Positions 1 to 6,840 of a stretch of DNA of 18,448 nt are shown in pieces. Source of the DNA: DATJBF01 sp035515475 (GTDB lineage: Bacteria > Verrucomicrobiota > Verrucomicrobiia > Palsa-1439); assembly GCA_035515475.1 (NCBI GenBank), contig DATJBF010000069.1, forward strand, positions 1 to 18,448. Direction: 5' to 3'. How positions within the stretch are numbered: position 1 is the stretch's first letter; each line of letters begins with the position of its first letter. The position numbers and the translations under genes are program-made. The notes beneath the pieces were generated by a model. It worked only from the letters and a program-made list of their open reading frames with translations, was not told where the DNA came from and searched no databases.

Positions 1-1
1 G

Positions 2-109
2 GCCGTGCCGCCGCGTGAACGCGCTTGGTGGCAACGATTGTGGGAGAAGATTCTGAGCCCCATTCCCAACTGCCATGCAGTCGAAAACCGTCCGACGTTC
101 AATGGTTAA
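2..109 (+). CDS. Possible 3' end of a protein gene cut by the window edge
   Basis: One plus frame is open from the first complete codon to a TAA at 107-109, giving 35 residues that begin AVPPRERAWWQRLWEKIL. The other two plus frames stop within about 55 bases. The tryptophan- and arginine-rich, amphipathic tail could be the C-terminus of a cytoplasmic or membrane protein, but it is too short to assign to a family. An open frame of this length in GC-rich DNA can also arise by chance. No function is proposed. Confidence 0.25.
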   Translation, partial: AVPPRERAWWQRLWEKILSPIPNCHAVENRPTFNG

Positions 110-130
110 AATGAGCTCCTACTGCATAGT

Positions 131-330
131 TCCGGCTTAGCCGTGCCCGAATAGAACGGGGCGTACTTTACTTACGCCCTAGGACAGGCACTAGGGTGCC
201 CACGAAGGAACGCTTTCGGCGCGCCCCTCGTGGGGCGCGCTTCCAACGCTGTCCTTCGTGCAGAATCCCTAGTTTCGTCCTAGACAGCAGCCGAAGCCGC
301 GAATCTTTATCCCGAAGTTCTTCGGGAAAG
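131..330. other. Densely base-paired non-coding element, candidate structured RNA
   Basis: This stretch between the possible left-edge gene and the TPR gene has no convincing reading frame but many perfect inverted repeats. Nested helices run 179-185 with 277-283 (CTAGGAC/GTCCTAG), 191-196 with 267-272 (CTAGGG/CCCTAG), 201-209 with 252-260 (CACGAAGGA/TCCTTCGTG) and 219-227 with 232-240 (GCGCGCCCC/GGGGCGCGC, TCGT loop). Together they form one long interrupted arm. Flanking hairpins lie at 133-143, 159-179 (GGGCGTA/TACGCCC) and 310-327 (TCCCGAA/TTCGGGA). Helix 159-179 competes with the base of the arm. I found no hallmarks of tmRNA, RNase P RNA, SRP RNA or a tRNA. Pairing is nearly all Watson-Crick, so the transcribed strand cannot be told. 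It could be a non-coding RNA, an untranslated-region element or a mobile palindrome. Positions 331-490 show nothing recognisable. Confidence 0.4.
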
Positions 331-490
331 TTGTGTCATGAGTTTACCCTGATGGTTCCTCCACGCGCAGACGTGACGCGCTCCCGGCGGGGTGAATGCT
401 GCTCTCTCGCTTTCCGTGAAAAGTTCCTTCGCCTTCACGACGCCCAAAGCAAGACTATTTTGAGAACGGCCGGCAATCGAGCCAAACCGG

Positions 491-1159
491 TTACTCGGGC
501 ATCTTGTAGCGCGACGGCCGGAGCGAGATTTTGTCGGGCACCTGCGGTGGCGACACCGCGCCGCGGGCCAGTTTGTCGAGCAGAACGATCCGCTCCTCGG
601 CGAGCCTCGCCTGTTTGGTGCCGGGAAGTCTCTCGCGCAATTGCTTCACCACTTCCAGTGCGCGGGCCGGGTCGTGTAGCGCATGCTGGTACAAATCCGC
701 CAGGCGGTTGGCGGCCAGCGCCGTTGAGTCGGGACCGGTGGCCTTGGCAACCGCCGATCGCAGCTCCAGTTCGGCCAGTTTCACGTCGTGGAGATGGTCC
801 AGCGCCAATTCCGCGATGCGCAGATGCGGATAGATGTCGTCGGGATGCTCGGCGATTACCTGGCGGTATTCGTCAACGGCTTCCGGGTACCGACCCTCCT
901 TCGCCCGCGCTTCCGCCCGGCTGTACTCGGGCACGATGCGGAAGTGAGAGTCATCCGGCCAGAACAGCTTGGAGACACGGTCTCCCGCTCGTCTGATGAG
1001 TGGCAGCCCAAACAGCAGGAACAATAGGAAACCATAAATCACGCCGACAATCGGCAACACGGGCGAGAAACCGATATATCGCACCAAGAAGATGCCGATC
1101 ACGACCGCGATCACGATGCGAACGATCAAGTTGAACGACTTGGAATTCACGGCCCTCAT
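491..1159 (-). CDS. Inner-membrane protein with C-terminal TPR-like domain
   Basis: The 222-residue product starts with two hydrophobic segments, about residues 10-30 and 32-52, which probably form a membrane hairpin. A soluble helical region follows. Residues around 80-115 (AEARAKEGRYPEAVDEYRQVIAEHP) fit a tetratricopeptide repeat, and further helical pairs such as DPARALEVVKQLRERLPG continue the pattern. TPR regions bind other proteins, so a scaffolding role at the membrane is plausible, but the substrate or partner is unknown. The ATG overlaps the stop of the upstream tatD-like gene by four bases (ATGA), so the two are probably translated as a pair. The C-terminus is basic (RPSRYKMPE). No clear terminator follows. 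I do not recognise a named family. Confidence 0.75.
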   Translation of the reverse strand: MRAVNSKSFNLIVRIVIAVVIGIFLVRYIGFSPVLPIVGVIYGFLLFLLFGLPLIRRAGDRVSKLFWPDDSHFRIVPEYSRAEARAKEGRYPEAVDEYRQVIAEHPDDIYPHLRIAELALDHLHDVKLAELELRSAVAKATGPDSTALAANRLADLYQHALHDPARALEVVKQLRERLPGTKQARLAEERIVLLDKLARGAVSPPQVPDKISLRPSRYKMPE

Positions 1160-2004
1160 TCCACATGGTTGAACCGGAATAGCCGGTGCGCATTCTCGGT
1201 CGTGGCGCGCGCCACCTCTTCCACGCTGACGCCCTTTACCAGCGCCAACGTTTCGGCGATGAGCGGGACGTAGGCTGGCTCGTTACGCTTGCCGCGGTGC
1301 GGCTGCGGCGCCAGATACGGCGCGTCGGTCTCCAGCATCACGCGGTCGAGCGAGACCTTTTTCGCCACATTGCGCAACCCCACCGCGTTCTTGAACGTGA
1401 GGATTCCCGTGTAGCTGATGAACAATCCGATCTCGAGACAATCAAACGCAAACTTCTCGTCGCCCGAGAAACAGTGCATCACGCCCCACGGCCGCCAGTC
1501 TTTCGGCAGGCCGCCGGCGTGGGCGCGCAAGATTTCCAAGGTGTCGACATCCGCGGCGCGGTTGTGGATTACCACGGGCAACCGGCGCTCCTTGGCCAAC
1601 TCGAGTTGCGCCCAAAACAGGTCCTTCTGCTGTTGCTTGAGTACGGCGGACGTCTCGCCTGGTCTCGCTTCAGAATGGACAGGCGGGGACGCCTGTCCCA
1701 CAGGCAACCGGTAATAATCCAGACCCGTCTCGCCAATCGCGACGACCTTGGGGCCCTTTGCCAACGCGCCCAGTTCCGGCATGTTGCCGAGCGAGAGATC
1801 GGGGACTTCTCCGGGGTGCAGGCCCACGGTGGCGTACACGCCGTCGAATCGGTGCGCGATGTCCAACGTTCGCCGCGCCGCCTCCAGATCGGGGCCGATG
1901 CTGACGATTTTCTCCACGCCGGCCGCACCGGCCCGCGCGATGGCTTCGTCCAGTTCTTCGGCAAAATCCGGGTAGCTCAGGTGCGCATGCGTGTCGATGA
2001 ACAT
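1156..2004 (-). CDS. tatD: TatD-family metal-dependent deoxyribonuclease
   Basis: The 282-residue protein belongs to the TatD/YcfH group of the amidohydrolase superfamily: metal-dependent (usually two metals) nucleases acting on DNA ends, linked to DNA repair or turnover in the cytoplasm. The visible signature residues are all in place: HxH near the N-terminus (FIDTHAHLSYPDF), the metal-binding glutamate in GETGLDYYR, VIHNRAA, HCFSG, and the late aspartate in LETDAPYLAP, followed by HRGKRNEP. Family members run about 255-270 residues. The excess here lies directly after GLDYYR, where some 18-20 extra residues (VGQASPPVHSEARPGETS) are encoded by a palindromic repeat read in frame. The core is otherwise intact, so the enzyme is probably functional. 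It is the first gene of a pair with the TPR membrane protein. No clear Shine-Dalgarno precedes the ATG. Confidence 0.93.
   Translation of the reverse strand: MFIDTHAHLSYPDFAEELDEAIARAGAAGVEKIVSIGPDLEAARRTLDIAHRFDGVYATVGLHPGEVPDLSLGNMPELGALAKGPKVVAIGETGLDYYRLPVGQASPPVHSEARPGETSAVLKQQQKDLFWAQLELAKERRLPVVIHNRAADVDTLEILRAHAGGLPKDWRPWGVMHCFSGDEKFAFDCLEIGLFISYTGILTFKNAVGLRNVAKKVSLDRVMLETDAPYLAPQPHRGKRNEPAYVPLIAETLALVKGVSVEEVARATTENAHRLFRFNHVE
1677..1698. repeat. Palindromic dispersed-type repeat inside the tatD gene
   Basis: A 9-bp perfect stem, GGACAGGCG/CGCCTGTCC, with a GGGA loop lies within the tatD coding region and is read as GQASPPV on the minus strand. The adjacent bases 1656-1676 carry a second GC-rich motif (GTCTCGC-rich), so the whole inserted repeat probably spans about 1645-1700. 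Related motifs occur between genes at 11106-11131 and 13655-13671. Confidence 0.65.
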
Positions 2005-2152
2005 AGGACTTGAAATGGCTGCCGGGGTTGTTTATCACTCCTGCCGCTGCCAGCGCAACAGCGAATCACATGCAAGGCCGGGATGCGGAAGTGTGCACGC
2101 GTTCGTGGTGGCGTTCAAAAAGAACAGAACCAACAACCGAAATGGAACCGTA

Positions 2153-2449
2153 ATGGAATCTGACCTGTTGTCGTACGCGTATGTCTTCGTCCTCGCGACG
2201 TTTCTCGGTCTGGAGGTCATCCGCCGCGTGTCGCCGTTGCTGCACACCCCGTTGATGTCGTTGACCAACGCCATCTCCGCGATCTCGGTCGTCGGCTCCA
2301 TCGTCATCGCGGGCGAACAAAAGACGACGCTCAGCACGGTCCTTGGCACCGTCGCGGTCACGGCTTCGATGATCAACATTGTGGGCGGCTACCTCATTAC
2401 CTACCGCATGCTGCGCATGTTCAAGAAGGCGGAGCCGAAGAAGCCATGA
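2153..2449 (+). CDS. pntAB: Transhydrogenase small membrane alpha subunit (PntAB type)
   Basis: The 98-residue protein corresponds to the membrane part of the transhydrogenase alpha subunit, which is a separate polypeptide in three-subunit enzymes. It forms part of the proton channel in the inner membrane. Three hydrophobic segments are visible: LLSYAYVFVLATFLGLEVI, the region around ISAISVVGSIVIAG, and TAVAVTASMINIVGGYLIT-like helices near the end, followed by a basic tail. The start at 2153 is preferred because the protein then begins at the family's usual point (MESDLL) and matches the usual length of about 100 residues. An upstream in-frame ATG would add 54 residues with no membrane character. 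No strong ribosome site is seen. The gene overlaps pntB by four bases (ATGA). It is unusual in not being preceded by pntAA. Confidence 0.9.
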   Translation: MESDLLSYAYVFVLATFLGLEVIRRVSPLLHTPLMSLTNAISAISVVGSIVIAGEQKTTLSTVLGTVAVTASMINIVGGYLITYRMLRMFKKAEPKKP

Positions 2450-3843
2450 GCGGGCCGGCAATCCATATCCTCTACATCGCGGCGGCCGCTTGCTTCATTC
2501 TCGCCCTGAAATGGCTGAGCGCCGTACCGACCGCGCGCCGGGGCGTGATCATCGGCATCATCGGCATGCTCCTCGCCGTTGGCGGCACGTTGCTGAAACC
2601 CGAGATCCTTCACGGCGGCTTTCATAGTTACCAGTGGATCCTGGTGGCATTCGTCATCGGCACCATCATCGGCATCCCGATGGCGATGATGCCCATGACC
2701 GCCGTCCCACAACGGACGGCACTCTCGCATGCGTTTGGCGCGCTGGCGGCGGCCTTGGTCGGCGCGGCGGAGTTTTATCTGGAAACTCCGAACCTGAGCC
2801 GGTTCACCATGACCGCCCTCACGCTCGAAGTGTTGCTGGGTTTCCTGACGTTCACGGCGAGCTTGATGGCGTTCGGCAAGCTCCAGGAGATCCTGCCCAC
2901 GCGCCCCATCACGTATAAGGGACAGAACATCGTGAACATTTCGCTGTTCACAGCGGCCGCCATTCTCGGAGTCGTCCTGATTCTCCATCCCGACCGCACC
3001 CACTTGTTCCCGATCATGAGCACGATCGCCCTGGTTTTTGGCGTGTTGCTGATCATCCCGATCGGCGGGGCGGACATGCCCACGGTGATTTCGCTCCTGA
3101 ATTCCTACGCTGGATTGTCGGCCTCCGCCATGGGATTCGTCCTCGGCAACCGCCTGTTGATCATTGCCGGCGCGCTGGACGGATCGTCGGGCTTGATCCT
3201 GTCGATCATCATGTGCAAGGCGATGAATCGTTCGTTTGCCAACGTGCTGTTTGGCGCGTTCGGCCAGGTACAAACCGCGGCGGCCCAGCAGGAGCAGAAG
3301 ACCGCGCGCAGCGCCGTACCCGAGGAAGCAGCGGCATTGCTCGAGGCCGCCAACTCGGTGATCATCGTTCCCGGCTACGGCATGGCGGTCGCCCAAGCAC
3401 AACATTCCGTGCGGGAACTCTACGACGCGCTCACCAAGAAAGGCGTGGACGTGAAATTTGCCATTCATCCCGTCGCCGGCCGCATGCCTGGCCACATGAA
3501 CGTGCTCCTGGCCGAAGCGGACATCCCTTACGATCACCTGCTGGAAATGGACGACGCCAACCGGGAATTGCCGCAGAGCGACGTGGCACTGGTCATCGGC
3601 GCCAACGACGTGACCAATCCGGCCGCGCGCACCAACAAGACCAGCCCAATCTACGGCATGCCGATCCTCGACGTGGACAAGGCCCGGACGATCATGGTCA
3701 TCAAGCGGAGTCTGAACCCGGGCTTCGCCGGTATCGACAACGAGTTGTACTACATGGACAAGACGCTGATGCTCTTTGGCGACGCCAAGGGATTCACGAC
3801 CCAGTTGGTCAAACAACTGTCCGACAACTCAGGCCTTCACTGA
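2446..3843 (+). CDS. pntB: NAD(P) transhydrogenase subunit beta
   Basis: The 465-residue product matches PntB in length and layout: an N-terminal membrane domain of about nine helices (residues roughly 1-260), a linker rich in alanine and glutamine, and the soluble NADP(H)-binding domain III at the C-terminus. Domain III motifs are clear: the Rossmann-type PGYGMAVAQAQ, HPVAGRMPGHMNVLLAEA, GANDVTNPAA, and KRSLNPGFAGIDN near the end. With PntAA and PntAB it moves hydride between NADH and NADP+ while protons cross the membrane, normally making NADPH at the expense of the proton gradient. It is translationally coupled to pntAB by an ATGA overlap. Its last 15 bases overlap the 3' end of the opposing pntAA gene. 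No frameshift or missing motif is seen. Confidence 0.97.
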   Translation: MSGPAIHILYIAAAACFILALKWLSAVPTARRGVIIGIIGMLLAVGGTLLKPEILHGGFHSYQWILVAFVIGTIIGIPMAMMPMTAVPQRTALSHAFGALAAALVGAAEFYLETPNLSRFTMTALTLEVLLGFLTFTASLMAFGKLQEILPTRPITYKGQNIVNISLFTAAAILGVVLILHPDRTHLFPIMSTIALVFGVLLIIPIGGADMPTVISLLNSYAGLSASAMGFVLGNRLLIIAGALDGSSGLILSIIMCKAMNRSFANVLFGAFGQVQTAAAQQEQKTARSAVPEEAAALLEAANSVIIVPGYGMAVAQAQHSVRELYDALTKKGVDVKFAIHPVAGRMPGHMNVLLAEADIPYDHLLEMDDANRELPQSDVALVIGANDVTNPAARTNKTSPIYGMPILDVDKARTIMVIKRSLNPGFAGIDNELYYMDKTLMLFGDAKGFTTQLVKQLSDNSGLH

Positions 3844-4944
3844 GCTGACGCGCACATCCTGGCCGCCGTGCGTGACGCACGTGCCTTTGACGATCTCGTC
3901 ATTGAAATCGAGCTGGAGCTTGCCGTCCTTGACCATCAGCTTCAACAACTCGGTCACGTTGCGCGCGTAGAGCTGGCTGGCGTGCGTCGGCATCGCGCTT
4001 GGCAGGTTCGTCGGCCCGATGATGGTCACCCCGTGCGTCACGATCTCCCGGTCCGCCTCGGTCAATTCGCAATTGCCGCCGGCTTCCGCCGCGAGATCCA
4101 CAATCACCGAGCCCGGCTTCATGCCGGCCACGGTTTCCTTCGTAATCAGGCGCGGCGCGGGCTTGCCGGGGATCAACGCCGTGGTGATGACCACGTCGAA
4201 TTCCTTGGTCTTCTCGCCGAGCAATTGCTGCTGCTTGCGCTTGGTTTCCTCGGAAAGCTCCTTGGCATAACCGCCCGTGTCCTGCGCGTCTTTCACGCCG
4301 AGATCAAATTCAAGGAATTTCGCGCCGAGACTTTCAATCTGTTCCTTGACGACCGCCCGCACGTCGTAGCCCCACACGACCGCGCCGAGCCGACGCGCCG
4401 TCGCAATCGCCTGCAGTCCGGCCACGCCCGCGCCCAGCACGAGCACCTTTGCGGGTCGAATGGTGCCCGCGGCCGTCGTCATCATCGGCAGATACTTGGC
4501 CAGAGCGACCGCGGCGATCAGCACCGCCTTGTAACCGGCGACGTTCGCCTGCGACGACAACACATCCATGCTTTGCGCGCGGCTGATCCGCGGCAGCAAT
4601 TCCATCGCGAACGCCGTTACCTTGCGCTCCGCCAGTTCTTGAATGGTGTCAGCGCTCGACGCCGGCTGCAACAGCGCCACCAGCATCGTGCCTTCGCGGA
4701 GAGCCTGAATCTCCTTGTCGGTCGGTCTCCGAACCTTGAGAACAACATCGGCTTCGCTCCAGACCTTCGGAACAATGCGCGCGCCGGCTTTCTCGTAGTC
4801 TGCATCCGCAAGGAATGCTGCCTGCCCTGCGCCGGCTTCGACCAACACCTCCAGGCCGAGCTTGCGCAACGGCGGCACCAAGTCCGGCACCAGCGCCACC
4901 CGGCGCTCGTTGGGTGCAATTTCTTTCGGGATTCCAATTTTCAT
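3829..4944 (-). CDS. pntAA: NAD(P) transhydrogenase subunit alpha, NAD-binding part
   Basis: The 371-residue protein is the soluble NAD(H)-binding domain I of transhydrogenase, related to alanine dehydrogenase. The N-terminus (KIGIPKEIAPNERRVALVP) is the family signature. SMDVLSSQANVAGYKAVL and the dinucleotide-binding VLVLGAGVAGLQAIATARRLGA, followed by YDVR, are in place, as is ALIPGKPAPRLI. It lacks the C-terminal membrane helices of fused PntA proteins; these are supplied by pntAB across the way. The gene is transcribed towards pntB and its stop lies within pntB coding sequence (15-bp tail-to-tail overlap). The usual order is pntAA-pntAB-pntB in one direction, so the subunit needs its own promoter here, presumably in the 195 bp at 4945-5139. 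Alanine dehydrogenase is excluded by the motifs and by the neighbours. Confidence 0.95.
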   Translation of the reverse strand: MKIGIPKEIAPNERRVALVPDLVPPLRKLGLEVLVEAGAGQAAFLADADYEKAGARIVPKVWSEADVVLKVRRPTDKEIQALREGTMLVALLQPASSADTIQELAERKVTAFAMELLPRISRAQSMDVLSSQANVAGYKAVLIAAVALAKYLPMMTTAAGTIRPAKVLVLGAGVAGLQAIATARRLGAVVWGYDVRAVVKEQIESLGAKFLEFDLGVKDAQDTGGYAKELSEETKRKQQQLLGEKTKEFDVVITTALIPGKPAPRLITKETVAGMKPGSVIVDLAAEAGGNCELTEADREIVTHGVTIIGPTNLPSAMPTHASQLYARNVTELLKLMVKDGKLQLDFNDEIVKGTCVTHGGQDVRVSSVKA

Positions 4945-4990
4945 GGGTCAATCGGCGTGCTCGTATAGCAAAGCTCCGCGCGCTTGTCAT

Positions 4991-5014
4991 TCCTTTTTCG
5001 ACTCCTTTTTCGAC
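4991..5014. repeat. 12-bp tandem repeat upstream of pntAA
   Basis: The unit TCCTTTTTCGAC occurs twice in direct tandem, followed by a partial third copy (TCCT). It lies 47 bases upstream of the pntAA start, inside the presumed promoter interval. No clear -35/-10 pair stands out. Two short units could act as spacers or a binding site, or be slippage products. Confidence 0.6.
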
Positions 5015-5034
5015 TCCTATTGAAACACAACTCG

Positions 5035-5093
5035 TCACCACAAAGCACTTGGAGATCACGAAAACTTCGTGCCCTTCGTGCTCTCCGTGGTGA
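5035..5093. repeat. Long imperfect inverted repeat (hairpin or MITE-like)
   Basis: The outer arms TCACCAC (5035-5041) and GTGGTGA (5087-5093) are perfectly complementary. The inner arms CACGAA (5057-5062) and TTCGTG (5066-5071) close on a 3-base AAC loop, and the sequence between is partly complementary. On the minus strand the right arm reads TTCACCACGGAGAGCACGAA. I recognise this as a type of short sequence recurring between genes in many environmental bacteria, but I cannot verify that here. It sits between the TIGR03790 gene and pntAA and might end transcription or be a passive repeat. Confidence 0.6.
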
Positions 5094-5139
5094 ATCCCTC
5101 CTTTACAACCACGTCTGTCCGCCAGCACTCAGCCCAGAG

Positions 5140-6840
5140 TCACTTCTTATTGCCGGGCTCAGGCGGGGGTGGCGGGGGCGGAACCAACTCGTCGATCTTC
5201 ATCTGCAGCGTCTTCGCCTTCGCGTCGTCGCCGACGGCGATCGCCAAGCCGCGCGCTTTCCGGTAGTACTCGATGGCATTCTTGGGGTCGGGTATCAGCG
5301 AGATGACCTGTTCGTAGTAGGCCAGCGCCAGCTTCGGTTGTTTGTCGCTCTCATACGTGCCGGCCAGGTGGCTGGTAATCCGGATCTTGTGATACAACTC
5401 GGTCGTATGCTCCAACAGTCGGGTATAGACCGTGATGGCTTCCTTGTTGCGGCCATCGGTGCGCAGCAAGTCCCCCAGTTTTTCTTCCAAGACGACACTC
5501 GACAAAGCTTTCGCCTTGGTCCGACACAAGTCTTCAGCCTCGTCTGCGCCACCTTCCGCGCGCAGCAGGTTGACCTTGCGCAGGTACGCCCATTCCAAGT
5601 CGGGATCCTGATCCGCCTTCAAGCGCTCGATCTGTTTGTCCAACGACACCGCGAAGGGCCGGTACAACGGATCACCGACAAATGTTGTCTGCCAACTCAA
5701 CACGGGTTCGCTGCAGTAACCGGCCTCGAGGAACTGTGCGCCGTCCAGCAACCGCTCGAAAAAGATGTCGATGCGCGGGCTGAGCGTGAGATACGGTTCG
5801 AAAACGTTGCCCATCGTGGCGGCCGCCCCCTTCGCTAAAAGTGGTCCGACCCAATCCGCGGTGCGCGTCCGCACGCTTTGGCCGCTGAACGAATGAAGGT
5901 GATACGCCACCGCGCCCGTCTTGAATCGAAAATCCGGGCGCAGGAACGGGCCGGTGACGTTGCCGGCGTACCAGCCGACGTAGATGGCGGCATCCGTCAT
6001 CGGATAATCCTGATCGAAGACTGCCTCGGTGTCGTCCAGGTCACATTCATAGCCCGCATCCCGAAACAGGCGGTAAGACGCCCGCATCCAGTCGTCCCCC
6101 TGCTTGTAGGCCTTGTCCTGTATCCCGCGCAAATCAAAGTAAGCGCGTCCATGCAGCCCATACCGCTCCGCTTTGAGCGCGTCATCGATCATCCGCCGGA
6201 CGGTCTGCGGATCCGGGCCGTCGAGGCGGCCCACCAACAGCATCTGTCGGTTCAACGGAGGCCCGAACTCCTCCGAAAAGTCCTTGAAGAACAGGTTCCG
6301 CACCGGGCCCGAGAGGGGCACGCCCGTGGTGGGCAACGTGGCCAGTTCGCTTTCCACCGAGGCTTCGTTACGACGCGCCTCCGGCCGCGTGTCGGCGGGG
6401 AGATTCTCAACGATGTTCGTGTCGCTGTTGATCCGCAACGGGACCCCGTACAGCAACACGAGACAGGAAATTTTCGAGCCGACTGTTACCAGTGACGGGA
6501 CCGGCCCCAGCACGGGGTCAACAACCGTTCGCGGTTCCTGTTCGATCAGGCCCTGCCGCGTAAGAAACTGCCACACCGGGTCGCGAATCGTCTCGTTGTA
6601 CTCCGTGCGCGAGATCGTCTCGGCGACCGGCGCGTGAATCCCGCAAATCTGGTTGGTCGGCACGCCTCGCTTCAGGGCGTAGTAGTCGGCCAGCGGCCGG
6701 CTGTCGGGGTCGGCCGCGTTATAGACCAGGACAACGCGTTTGCCCGGTTCGTCGGCGCGCACGGTGGGCGTCCCGCACACGAGAAGTGCCAGCGCTGCCG
6801 CCCGAAGAAGCGCCTCAGGCGACCTGCCGAACCCGGTCAT
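5140..6840 (-). CDS. TIGR03790-family secreted protein with C-terminal TPR region
   Basis: The 566-residue protein begins with a signal peptide (LLRAAALALLVCGTPTVRA, probable cleavage before DEPGK). KRVVLVYNAADPDSRPLADYYALKRGVP then matches the opening of TIGR03790, a family of unknown function that I associate with planctomycetes, verrucomicrobia and acidobacteria. The central domain carries DDAL, a GW-containing segment (YVGWYAGNVTGPF) and AATMGNVFEPYL. Residues from about 420 onward look like TPR helices (GRNKEAITVYTRLLEHT, PKLALAYYEQVISLIPDP), and the tail is a proline run before PGNKK. The start is well supported: GGAGGTGA lies six bases upstream of the ATG. The gene overlaps the preceding hydrolase gene by 26 bases. 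Its role is unknown; export and the TPR region suggest a periplasmic or surface partner-binding protein. Confidence 0.85.
   Translation of the reverse strand: MTGFGRSPEALLRAAALALLVCGTPTVRADEPGKRVVLVYNAADPDSRPLADYYALKRGVPTNQICGIHAPVAETISRTEYNETIRDPVWQFLTRQGLIEQEPRTVVDPVLGPVPSLVTVGSKISCLVLLYGVPLRINSDTNIVENLPADTRPEARRNEASVESELATLPTTGVPLSGPVRNLFFKDFSEEFGPPLNRQMLLVGRLDGPDPQTVRRMIDDALKAERYGLHGRAYFDLRGIQDKAYKQGDDWMRASYRLFRDAGYECDLDDTEAVFDQDYPMTDAAIYVGWYAGNVTGPFLRPDFRFKTGAVAYHLHSFSGQSVRTRTADWVGPLLAKGAAATMGNVFEPYLTLSPRIDIFFERLLDGAQFLEAGYCSEPVLSWQTTFVGDPLYRPFAVSLDKQIERLKADQDPDLEWAYLRKVNLLRAEGGADEAEDLCRTKAKALSSVVLEEKLGDLLRTDGRNKEAITVYTRLLEHTTELYHKIRITSHLAGTYESDKQPKLALAYYEQVISLIPDPKNAIEYYRKARGLAIAVGDDAKAKTLQMKIDELVPPPPPPPEPGNKK

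Noticed and set aside
1..490. tmRNA, RNase P RNA, SRP RNA or tRNA in the left intergenic region
   Set aside because: I looked for a T-loop with CCA-type end, the conserved RNase P GGAAAGTCC core, the SRP GGAAGCA loop and a tRNA cloverleaf on both strands. None was convincing; a D-arm-like TTCAATGGTTA near 98-108 has no matching partner arms.
196..996. Plus-strand open frame of 266 codons
   Set aside because: It is antisense to the TPR membrane protein, has low-complexity R/P/S-rich sequence, and starts inside the folded element. It is a by-product of high GC.
2401..3816. Minus-strand open frame of 471 codons opposite pntB
   Set aside because: It is H/R/D/Q-rich without domain character and mirrors the pntB frame, which has all its family motifs.
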